From: a virus | Reading direction: 5' to 3' (one strand) | Length of the DNA stretch: 23,878 nucleotides | Virus record (IMG/VR): IMGVR_UViG_3300046167_000333 | Coordinates: 1 to 23,878 of that record | Shown: piece by piece, positions 16,360 to 21,990 of the stretch | How positions within the stretch are numbered: the first letter of the stretch is position 1 | Layout of the letters: each line of letters opens with the position of its first letter | Position numbers and translations under genes: made by a program | The notes under the pieces: generated by a model | Told to the model about the DNA's origin: nothing | The model's input: the letters and a program-made list of their open reading frames with translations, nothing else | The model's database searches: none

Positions 16360-16562
16360 TGGATTGGGAAATTGTTGCAATCATATTGCCAGTTGTGGCG
16401 GGTTTGGTAGGTGTATGGGTAAACCTTAACAGCACGGTGGCACGCCTAAAAAGCCGGGTGATTCAGTTGGAACTAGACAGCAACGAGATAAAGAGCGACA
16501 TGAAGGAACTACTGGCCAGCGTCCACAAAATCGAGTTAATGCTTGCAAAGCTGCAAAAATGA
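16359..16562 (+). CDS. Small membrane protein with coiled-coil tail
   Basis: Start chosen at the ATG 16359, overlapping the tail-tip stop by 1 nt; an in-frame upstream codon at 16329 would lie inside the tail-tip gene. The 67-residue product has one N-terminal membrane helix (about 5-22, VAIILPVVAGLVGVWVNL) and then a heptad-like amphipathic helix to the end. Such proteins (haemolysin XhlA-like or holin-associated) are common before endolysins. It may help membrane disruption or anchor lysis proteins. Confidence 0.6.
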   Translation: MDWEIVAIILPVVAGLVGVWVNLNSTVARLKSRVIQLELDSNEIKSDMKELLASVHKIELMLAKLQK

Positions 16563-16681
16563 TTTGGATTATATTAGCGACCATTACCGTCAACGTCATA
16601 TATAAGGCCCGCGAGTACGGCAGGGCAGATGTTGCCGACCTCATTATATTGATTGCCGCCTGCGCACTGTTATGGAACTAA
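16559..16681 (+). CDS. 40-residue two-helix membrane protein, holin candidate
   Basis: The ATG at 16559 overlaps the previous stop (ATGA), and the frame ends at 16679-16681, 10 nt inside the M15 peptidase gene. It has two hydrophobic stretches, MIWIILATITVNVIY and ADLIILIAACALLW, separated by a charged turn (KAREYGR). Size and placement immediately before the endolysin gene suggest a tiny holin or antiholin, though 40 residues is very short for that. Confidence 0.5.
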   Translation: MIWIILATITVNVIYKAREYGRADVADLIILIAACALLWN

Positions 16682-17055
16682 GGTATTTCCGCTTCGAAGA
16701 ATTTGATTGTAAGTGCAAGAAATGCCGCACTAATTCGGAGGGCCTTGGTATCGATATAATGGACATGGATTTTTTAATGATGCTGGACGACGCCCGCCAC
16801 AAAGCTGGCGTGCCGTTTCGGATTAGCTCGGGCGTAAGATGCAGCGCACACAATCGGGCGAGCGGCGGGAAAAAGGACAGCGCACACCTTGACGGCTTGG
16901 CGGTTGATATTGTATGCAGTGACAGCAGGACGCGCGGGTATATGATTGGCGCACTTTACGAGGCGGGATTTAATAGGATAGGTATTCACCCGGATTTTTT
17001 GCACGTGGATGACGACCCGGCGAAAGATGCCGACGTAGTATGGCTATATGATTAA
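16672..17055 (+). CDS. Endolysin, M15-type D-Ala-D-Ala/LD-peptidase
   Basis: A 127-residue zinc peptidase. The M15 motif is visible: SAHLDGLAVDI with His72 and Asp79, and FLHVDD with His111, giving the three zinc ligands. A preceding RISSGVRCSAHN strand and EFDCKCKKC N-terminus are characteristic of the Peptidase_M15_3 group encoded by many phages. It would cleave peptidoglycan cross-links during lysis. No signal peptide is seen, so it depends on a holin or other route for export. The ATG at 16672 overlaps the 40-residue membrane protein. Confidence 0.92.
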   Translation: MELRYFRFEEFDCKCKKCRTNSEGLGIDIMDMDFLMMLDDARHKAGVPFRISSGVRCSAHNRASGGKKDSAHLDGLAVDIVCSDSRTRGYMIGALYEAGFNRIGIHPDFLHVDDDPAKDADVVWLYD

Positions 17056-17611
17056 CAAGATACGCCCACGGATCAACGCGCAGCAAAAGAAAGCGCTGGA
17101 CTATCTTAGGACAAAAGAAAAGCGCATTTTAGTAATTGGTGACCTGCATTGCCCTTTCGAGAAGGCTGGATATTGGGAATTCTGCGTTGATACTTACGAC
17201 CGGTATGCGTGCAATCAAGTTATTTTCATAGGCGATTTAATTGACTCACACGCAACCAGCAGGCACGAAACAGATCCGAATGGTCTGAGTGCAAAGACAG
17301 AACTAGAGCAGGCAATTGCAGACCTGCAAAAATGGCGGGAAGCTTTTCCCGTTGCGGATGTAATAATTGGCAATCACGACCGGGTAGTAATGCGCCGGGC
17401 GTTTAGTTCATCAATTCCAAATATGTGGATCAAGTCCTTTAATGAAGTGTTGGGCACGTCGTGGAACTGGACAGAGCGCGTAGAATATAACGGCGTGCAA
17501 TTCGTGCATGGGGAAGGTGGAACAGCGCGCACAAAGGCAAAGAACGACCTACAAAGCACGGTGCAGGGGCACATACACACACAGGCTTATGTTGAGTGGA
17601 TGGTAGGGTAA
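17048..17611 (+). CDS. Metallophosphoesterase (calcineurin-like), C-terminus cut off by a frame break
   Basis: All metal motifs are present: GDLH at 31-34, GDLIDS at 62-67, GNHD at 108-111, His154 in FVHGEG, and GHIH at 174-177. These define a binuclear metal phosphoesterase acting on DNA, nucleotides or another phosphate ester; the substrate cannot be told. The frame stops at 17609-17611 after YVEWMVG. The family normally continues about 45 more residues, found in the next frame at 17616-17762. Removal of one G from the GGG at 17606-17608 would join them as MVGNNMKLFGMQVGCG. The start overlaps the endolysin by 8 nt. Placement after an endolysin is common in Bacteroidota phages. Confidence 0.85.
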   Translation: MINKIRPRINAQQKKALDYLRTKEKRILVIGDLHCPFEKAGYWEFCVDTYDRYACNQVIFIGDLIDSHATSRHETDPNGLSAKTELEQAIADLQKWREAFPVADVIIGNHDRVVMRRAFSSSIPNMWIKSFNEVLGTSWNWTERVEYNGVQFVHGEGGTARTKAKNDLQSTVQGHIHTQAYVEWMVG

Positions 17612-17615
17612 TAAT

Positions 17616-17762
17616 ATGAAGCTTTTCGGTATGCAGGTAGGTTGCGGCCTTGACCGCGAAACGTACGCGGCTGCATATGCTAAGCACTACAAAAAGCAGG
17701 CGATAGGTTGCGGCGTTGTTATCGGAGGGCACACGGCGATCAATTGTTTGATGCCGCTTTAA
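17616..17762 (+). pseudogene. Displaced C-terminal segment of the phosphoesterase
   Basis: A 48-residue reading frame, MKLFGMQVGCGLDRETYAAA and then YAKHYKKQAIGCGVVIGGHT to a stop at 17760-17762. The QVGCGLD and QAIGCGVV segments are the conserved end of phage metallophosphoesterases. It is in the +1 frame relative to 17048-17611. It has its own ATG, so separate translation is possible, but a one-base frame break in a single gene is the simpler view. Confidence 0.7.
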
Positions 17763-17786
17763 TACCTTGCACTAAATTTTAATATT

Positions 17787-17972
17787 ATGGGAGAGTTAAT
17801 ACAGACATATTGGGCCGAGATTCTTTTGGCGCTTATGGCATTCGTGAAGGTCATTGTAAACCTGACACCAACGGAGGCGGATAACAAAGTATTTGGCTGG
17901 CTTGACACGCTAATAAGCGCAATCGTTAGCGACAGGCGAAAGGAACGCCGAGAAGCGCGAAAAAATGACTAA
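17787..17972 (+). CDS. Small conserved membrane protein
   Basis: A 61-residue protein: MGELIQTYWAEILLALMAFV starts a membrane helix (about 10-28), followed by NLTPTEADNKVFGWLDTLIS and a strongly basic end (RRKERREARKND). I recall this pattern (a single helix, then NLTPTExDNK) in many Flavobacteriia phages near lysis genes. A holin or lysis-accessory role is possible. It is the last gene before the terminator at 18024-18049. Confidence 0.75.
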   Translation: MGELIQTYWAEILLALMAFVKVIVNLTPTEADNKVFGWLDTLISAIVSDRRKERREARKND

Positions 17973-18023
17973 CTTAGCCGCTAGGGTTGTTTCCTAGTTT
18001 GTTTCATAGAGATTGATTTAAAG

Positions 18024-18049
18024 AGCCTCCAAACGTGGGGGCTTTTTTT
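18024..18049 (+). terminator. Rho-independent terminator at the end of the late operon
   Basis: AGCCTCC (18024-18030), loop AAACGT, GGGGGCT (18037-18043), then seven T to 18049. It separates the structural/lysis block from the early/replication block. Confidence 0.9.
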
Positions 18050-18086
18050 GTGCCCTAAAAAAAATCAAAGTTTTTTACGAAAAAGC

Positions 18087-18116
18087 TTGCGTAACGAAAT
18101 AAGTTGCGTATCTTTA
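18087..18116 (+). promoter_or_regulatory. Promoter of the replication (early) operon
   Basis: TTG at 18087-18089, exactly 19 nt, then TATCTTTA at 18109-18116 (one mismatch to TAnnTTTG). The 18 nt at 18076-18093 match the cassette promoter at 5416-5433 at 17 positions. CAGC separates the -7 box from the ATG at 18121, so transcripts should be leaderless or nearly so. Confidence 0.78.
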
Positions 18117-18120
18117 CAGC

Positions 18121-18342
18121 ATGACAAACGCAAACAACACTACAGCAAACGAACGGAAGAGCATTCAACGAATCATTCAAGGCGGTTACGTTGGACAAGA
18201 TTGCAAGATTGGACGCACTTCGTACCGAGTGACAAAAAACAAAGCAGGATATGAAGTAAAAATCGGTAAGCAGACACGCGGACTCGGTTTTTATGGTGAG
18301 CCATTGCGATTTACTGTGCGAACAATACAAGTTGGATTGTAA
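18121..18342 (+). CDS. Small basic protein, first gene of the early operon
   Basis: A 73-residue, Lys/Arg-rich protein: MTNANNTTANERKSIQRIIQ, then VGQDCKIGRTSYRVTKNKAG and a strand-rich C-terminus. Not recognised. As the first early gene directly behind a strong promoter it may act on host processes or DNA. It loosely resembles the moron-cassette protein (5490-5729) in size, an MT-x-A-type start and a GYEV/SYEV segment, too weak to claim homology. The stop overlaps the next ATG (18342). Confidence 0.7.
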   Translation: MTNANNTTANERKSIQRIIQGGYVGQDCKIGRTSYRVTKNKAGYEVKIGKQTRGLGFYGEPLRFTVRTIQVGL

Positions 18343-18455
18343 TGTGGCGCGAAGGATACGACTACCCAGCAGACGACGAAGACGAAGGCCGTGACTTTTT
18401 TGAAGAGGCCGACGAACAACATGACAAATACCAAGACGAAAAACTAGACCAATGA
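18342..18455 (+). CDS. 37-residue very acidic protein
   Basis: The frame MWREGYDYPADDEDEGRDFF continues with Glu/Asp-rich sequence to a TGA at 18453-18455. More than a third of residues are acidic. Starts and stops overlap both neighbours by 1-4 nt, which supports real translation. Acidic miniproteins in early phage operons sometimes mimic DNA or bind basic host proteins; here that is only a possibility. Confidence 0.6.
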   Translation: MWREGYDYPADDEDEGRDFFEEADEQHDKYQDEKLDQ

Positions 18456-18601
18456 ACAAACCTATTTGCGTGCGCTCTAGCGTACAAGTAACAGCCCCGA
18501 CGTCATTTAATCAATGGCAGCAAGACCTAGCCGATGAGCGCGAGTTTTTGCGCCTAATTGACAAAATGAAAATGCACCTAAAGCAAAACCGAGAAAAATG
18601 A
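18452..18601 (+). CDS. 49-residue unknown protein
   Basis: ATG at 18452 overlaps the previous stop (ATGA); the frame reads MNKPICVRSSVQVTAPTSFN and then a helix, DLADEREFLRLIDKMKMHLK, ending at 18599-18601, overlapping the following ATG at 18598. Unknown. The coupled overlaps on both sides and the strong helix pattern are the reasons for keeping it. Confidence 0.6.
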   Translation: MNKPICVRSSVQVTAPTSFNQWQQDLADEREFLRLIDKMKMHLKQNREK

Positions 18602-18972
18602 GTAACACCGATGAACTTCGGGCGCTGTCTGCGAAATACGATATGCACCCAGACCATTTCCACAAAGACCCGCGCGGCTTCGTCATTATGACGCGCAGAG
18701 GCGTCGAGCATTTACAAGCCAAAATAAAGGCCACAGTGCGCTTTTCTACCGTAGCGGAATACTCAGACCCAAAGGAGGGGAGATATTGCATTAAAGCCTA
18801 CGCAAAATGCGAAATAGGGCAAGTAGAAACGTTTGGTGAAAGCAGCAAAGCAAACAACCGCAACGCTTACCCGATTGCCATGGCTGAAAAACGGGCTTTA
18901 TCGCGTGCCATTTTGAAGCTCGCAGGCTTTTACACTGCTGGCGTATATGGCGAAGACGAAATTGACGAATGA
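18598..18972 (+). CDS. Conserved phage recombination/replication-module protein
   Basis: A 124-residue protein: HFHKDPRGFVIMTRRGVEHL, then KAYAKCEIGQVETFGESSKA and ANNRNAYPIAMAEKRALSRA, with a C-terminal GEDEIDE. The AEKRALSRAxLKL helix is typical of proteins beside SSB and recombinases in Bacteroidota phages and resembles the end of single-strand-annealing proteins. I do not know an experimentally proven function. Position before the SSB-like gene supports a role in DNA metabolism. It overlaps both neighbours by 4 nt. Confidence 0.75.
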   Translation: MSNTDELRALSAKYDMHPDHFHKDPRGFVIMTRRGVEHLQAKIKATVRFSTVAEYSDPKEGRYCIKAYAKCEIGQVETFGESSKANNRNAYPIAMAEKRALSRAILKLAGFYTAGVYGEDEIDE

Positions 18973-19244
18973 ACCTCGACGAATTCTTTGACAGCGTAGA
19001 GGCTGACCAAGCCGCACACGTGGAAGACGTCAAGGACTACGCTTTGCACTTGCTCAGCACGTCCACAATGAAGGACGACGATGACGGGTTAGAGGATGAA
19101 ATAATAGACACAGACCCAACGCCAAGCCGCTGGCGTGAGATATTCGAGCGGCTACGATTAAACCAGTTGCGTGCAATCGACTTGCCTAACTGTTCACAAA
19201 CTGAATTCACTAAATCTTATAAAAAACATGGAATTAATAATTGA
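18969..19244 (+). CDS. Acidic unknown protein of the replication module
   Basis: A 91-residue protein, MNLDEFFDSVEADQAAHVED with an acidic middle (DDDDGLEDEIIDTDPTP) and then RWREIFERLRLNQLRAIDLP and a basic end. Not recognised. It lies between the annealing-type protein and the SSB, overlapping both by a few to 17 nt. The WREIFERLR helix is the only clear structural feature. Confidence 0.65.
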   Translation: MNLDEFFDSVEADQAAHVEDVKDYALHLLSTSTMKDDDDGLEDEIIDTDPTPSRWREIFERLRLNQLRAIDLPNCSQTEFTKSYKKHGINN

Positions 19245-19575
19245 GGGAGTTATTAAGCGCGTTTGTAAACCGATGGAATTTGAAAGCGGCTTCAGGAAGT
19301 GCGAAGTGCACGTTGAAATCCAAGATGGAAAATATCCGCAGACTTTGGCGCTGGAGTTTCTGAAAGACGACGTAGACGAAGCCGTAGCATTGCCAGAAGG
19401 CAAGACAATCAAAGCCCGGTGCAACGTACGCGGCAGCGAATGGCAAAAGGACGACACGCAGCCGATGCGCGTATTCATGTCTTTAGTGCCTTGGAAGTAT
19501 GAAATTTTAGAAGCTGGAGCGCAGCCAGCACCAACCCAACAACCTGCAAAAGATGGCGGAAATTTCCCTTTCTGA
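19228..19575 (+). CDS. Single-strand DNA-binding-like protein (DUF3127 type)
   Basis: 115 residues from the ATG at 19228, which is chosen over an upstream GTG because the product then starts directly with the OB-fold strand MELIIEGVIKRVCKPM. The pattern FRKCEVHVEIQDGKYPQTLA, LEFLKDD, and an RCNVRGSEWQ strand is that of the DUF3127 family, found mainly in Bacteroidota and thought to be an SSB-like OB fold. The end, GGNFPF, resembles the acidic/hydrophobic tip of SSB proteins that recruits partners. It likely coats ssDNA during phage replication. Confidence 0.82.
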   Translation: MELIIEGVIKRVCKPMEFESGFRKCEVHVEIQDGKYPQTLALEFLKDDVDEAVALPEGKTIKARCNVRGSEWQKDDTQPMRVFMSLVPWKYEILEAGAQPAPTQQPAKDGGNFPF

Positions 19576-19762
19576 TGTGCGGTATATCGTTAAGCTACCA
19601 AAGCAAAACACGCGCGTAACGTTTGAGAACTACGGCAGCTTTGCCAAGTACGTCGAGGACCTGCGCACCAAGCAAATAAAACATGAACTTCACATTGAAT
19701 ACGATGAATCTCAGACAGTTTATAAAGCAACATTACAAGACGGTCGGCAGGTGCGCGGATGA
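19553..19762 (+). CDS. 69-residue unknown protein
   Basis: ATG at 19553 overlaps the SSB-like gene by 23 nt. The frame MAEISLSDVRYIVKLPKQNT, then VTFENYGSFAKYVEDLRTKQ and HELHIEYDESQTVYKATLQD, looks like a small alternating strand/helix fold. Not recognised. Its last 80 nt overlap the next gene in another frame. Confidence 0.6.
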   Translation: MAEISLSDVRYIVKLPKQNTRVTFENYGSFAKYVEDLRTKQIKHELHIEYDESQTVYKATLQDGRQVRG

Positions 19763-19946
19763 TCTTGGTGTAACTCGTCGCACGGTCGAAAATTACTGTT
19801 TTCGTAATCCGTCCGGGATATTGAAACACAGCGGGCAAATTATACAGCTGGATGGCGTCGAGCCTTTGCAGTTGTTCGACGCGGTAGCCGCGTCCATGGA
19901 GCAAATTAATGAAAACAAAAACCCAAACAATCAAACAAATGTTTAA
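19683..19946 (+). CDS. Small helix-turn-helix DNA-binding protein
   Basis: An 87-residue product (or 80 from the ATG at 19704, which reduces the overlap with the previous gene to 59 nt). LRQFIKQHYKTVGRCADDLG followed by VTRRTVENYCFRNPSGIL is a clear helix-turn-helix of the Cro/YdaS-like kind: one helix, a turn after the Asp-Leu-Gly, and a recognition helix starting at VTRRTVENY. It could regulate the early operon or take part in replication. The 3' end overlaps the ParB-like gene by 38 nt. Confidence 0.72.
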   Translation: MNFTLNTMNLRQFIKQHYKTVGRCADDLGVTRRTVENYCFRNPSGILKHSGQIIQLDGVEPLQLFDAVAASMEQINENKNPNNQTNV

Positions 19947-20775
19947 CCTTTCACAACATTCGGGCGCGAATAAAATCACGCAACAACGACACCAAGTAGT
20001 TCAAACTCGCAGTTACAGCATGTTTAAATACATGAACGGCAACCGCGCACTTAGCGAACAAAACATTCGCGCAATCATGCACCAGATACAGCAGCATGGG
20101 CAACAACAGCCTATAATTGTAAATGAAAAGTATGAAATCATTGACGGCCAGCACCGACTAGAAGCGTGCAAAAGATTGAAAAGGCCAGTATTATTTTACA
20201 AGAAACAAGGCGCAACGATTGAGCATGTGATTAGTACAAACGTAGTCGGTAAAAAGTGGACGACCTTAGATTATTTTAACCGTTTCGCCAGCGAAGGCAA
20301 TGAAAATTATAAGCGCGGCCTAGAATTTATAGAACACGCACAAAAGAACGGTTTTTCGCAAACGGCGGCAATTAATATTATGGGAGGAAGTCACCGAAAA
20401 CTAGCCATGTGCGCCGACGGTGAAATTCGATATAAACATCCCAGCAACGTTGATAAAAAAAATGAACTTTATGACGTTGGCAACGCTATGCAATTGGGTC
20501 ATTTCAAATGCCCACAGATGCACGATCTGCAACAAATTATGGATGCAATTCGGCTTTTTGAAGCGTTTCCGTTCATTAAAACAAAGACGTTTGTCGCGGC
20601 TTTTTTGCGTGTTTTACGCGTAGATGGATTTGACCCACAACGATTAAAGGAACGCGCACTTCGTTACCCTAGTATGTTTACGCACGAACCAAATGCAAAG
20701 CGTTATTTAGAAATGTTTGATAAGGTTTATAATTACCGGTCCAAGAATAAACTGGCTTTGCTGCATTTGGCATGA
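19909..20775 (+). CDS. ParB-like nuclease-domain protein
   Basis: A 288-residue protein whose N-terminal part carries a ParB/Srx-type signature: QQHGQQQPIIVNEKYEIIDG with DGQHRLEACKRL at 79-90. In phages such proteins are usually not plasmid-type partition proteins; they occur with replication and methylase genes. A helical middle (KNGFSQTAAINIMGGSHRKL, about 146-165) resembles a DNA-binding helix-turn-helix. No partner ParA is present in the window. Function in DNA binding is likely; partition is unproven. It ends 4 nt past the start of the replication gene (overlap). Confidence 0.85.
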   Translation: MKTKTQTIKQMFNLSQHSGANKITQQRHQVVQTRSYSMFKYMNGNRALSEQNIRAIMHQIQQHGQQQPIIVNEKYEIIDGQHRLEACKRLKRPVLFYKKQGATIEHVISTNVVGKKWTTLDYFNRFASEGNENYKRGLEFIEHAQKNGFSQTAAINIMGGSHRKLAMCADGEIRYKHPSNVDKKNELYDVGNAMQLGHFKCPQMHDLQQIMDAIRLFEAFPFIKTKTFVAAFLRVLRVDGFDPQRLKERALRYPSMFTHEPNAKRYLEMFDKVYNYRSKNKLALLHLA

Positions 20776-21488
20776 AGCGCACAGGCATCTGGATACCGCT
20801 AGAGATTTGGGAGCTGGACCTCGCGCCGATGGATCGCGTTCTATTGGCCGAGGTTGCCAGCTTCGCGGAAAATGGAAAGGCGTGTTTCATGACCAACGCC
20901 AAATTAGCCGAGGCGCTCGGCATTAGCGAAGACCGTACCCGGAAGATTATATACAGACTGATTCAAAGCGGCCACCTCAAAAGGGGGGTGGTTGCTAACG
21001 GACAGGGTGGGCACAAACGGACTTTAGGGTGGGCGCAAACGGACAGGGGGGTGGTTGCTAACGGACAGGGGGGTGGGCGCAAACGGACACGTACAAATCA
21101 ACTTACAAAACAAATTACTAAAACACTACAAAACAAGGGGGAAAAATTTTCGATAGTACTTCCATGGCAGACAGAAGCCTTCACAGCCGCATGGTCCGAG
21201 TGGCTAGAGTACAAGAAAACAGAACACCGATTCACCTACAAATCGCCCAAAAGCGAACAGCGGGCACTAATCAAACTCCAAAATGAACACACTGAAGAAA
21301 CAGACGCAATCGACGCAATTCATACAGCAATTGCAAACGGATGGAAAGGCTTGGTATTTAACTCACCCAAAGGCGGGGGAGCTAACCGCAGGCGAGCGGA
21401 TAACCTTGAAAGAGATGTCAACCGCAAAAAGCTTGCAGAATTTGCAAGAACTGGACGTGTCACGCCTGACAATCGAAATGGCTTTTAA
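20772..21488 (+). CDS. Replication initiation protein containing the origin iterons
   Basis: A 238-residue protein. Residues 1-72 form a winged helix-turn-helix (LAEVASFAENGKACFMTNAK, EALGISEDRTRKIIYRLIQS), as in DnaD/phage replisome organisers. Residues 72-106 are a Gly/Arg-rich, repetitive linker (RGVVANGQGG twice) encoded by DNA iterons (20986-21088). The C-terminal 110 residues (WQTEAFTAAWSEWLEYKKTE, KSEQRALIKLQNEHTEE, AIANGWKGLVFNS) resemble the C-terminal domain of phage replication proteins that recruits the helicase loader. As in lambda O, the origin appears to lie inside the gene for the protein that binds it. It overlaps the next gene. Confidence 0.82.
   Translation: MKRTGIWIPLEIWELDLAPMDRVLLAEVASFAENGKACFMTNAKLAEALGISEDRTRKIIYRLIQSGHLKRGVVANGQGGHKRTLGWAQTDRGVVANGQGGGRKRTRTNQLTKQITKTLQNKGEKFSIVLPWQTEAFTAAWSEWLEYKKTEHRFTYKSPKSEQRALIKLQNEHTEETDAIDAIHTAIANGWKGLVFNSPKGGGANRRRADNLERDVNRKKLAEFARTGRVTPDNRNGF
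20986..21088 (+). repeat. Five iterons, putative replication origin
   Basis: An 18-bp motif, GGGTGGNNRCWAACGGAC, occurs at 20986-21003, 21005-21022, 21027-21044, 21049-21066 and 21071-21088. Copies 2 to 5 are spaced exactly 22 bp; the first to second step is 19 bp. Variation sits in four internal positions. An AT-rich stretch follows (about 21090-21160). This is the iteron plus unwinding-element layout of initiator-bound origins. Confidence 0.82.
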
Positions 21489-21990
21489 GGGCACAAACGT
21501 GCGCACGGCATTGGTATGCGACGAAGCACCAACACGGGCGGCACTCATTGGAATGCTTACCGGTTGCGTGAAGTACATAGACGCCAACAAGACGCTTACA
21601 GAGCCTGAACACATTGCAATGACGGTGAATGAATTGGTTCAGATGTTTCCAACCTTCACGCTTGAAGATTGGCGCTTGTGCTTGCACATGATGAAAAAAG
21701 AACACTTTGGAAACTATTGGGAGCGCCTAAAGGTGGCGCAGTTTGTCGATTGCTTCACCAAGTACGACCAACTGAAGCAGCCAGTAGTTCAGACGATACG
21801 AGAGAACGAACGCAAAGAGGCCGAGCGGATGCAGCAGGAAGCCATGAGGCATTTAAAGCCCGAATACGCCACCGAAATCAACCCAGTGGCCGCAAGGGTA
21901 CACCCAGCGGATTGGATGGCAGGAACGAACCGCCTAACGTACACAGAGCGCGAAGAGATGCAGAAACGACAGAAGCAAAGCAATGATTGA
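21283..21990 (+). CDS. Replication-module protein, possible helicase loader
   Basis: The 235-residue frame overlaps the initiator gene by about 200 nt. A start at the ATG 21415 (giving about 191 residues, MSTAKSLQNLQELDVSRLTI) would leave only a 74-nt overlap and is more likely. It continues with TRAALIGMLTGCVKYIDANK, TVNELVQMFPTFTLEDWRLC and HFGNYWERLKVAQFVDCFTK. The HFGxxxxRLxxAxFxxxFxKY pattern recalls proteins next to initiators in Bacteroidota phages and mobile elements (I recall DUF6633). No ATPase motif is seen. A loader role is an inference from position only. Confidence 0.7.
   Translation: MNTLKKQTQSTQFIQQLQTDGKAWYLTHPKAGELTAGERITLKEMSTAKSLQNLQELDVSRLTIEMAFKGTNVRTALVCDEAPTRAALIGMLTGCVKYIDANKTLTEPEHIAMTVNELVQMFPTFTLEDWRLCLHMMKKEHFGNYWERLKVAQFVDCFTKYDQLKQPVVQTIRENERKEAERMQQEAMRHLKPEYATEINPVAARVHPADWMAGTNRLTYTEREEMQKRQKQSND

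Noticed and set aside
17763-17786. TACCTTGC/TAAATTTT as a promoter before the small membrane gene at 17787
   Set aside because: No TTG at a suitable distance and poor match to TAnnTTTG; the gene is probably read from the upstream operon.
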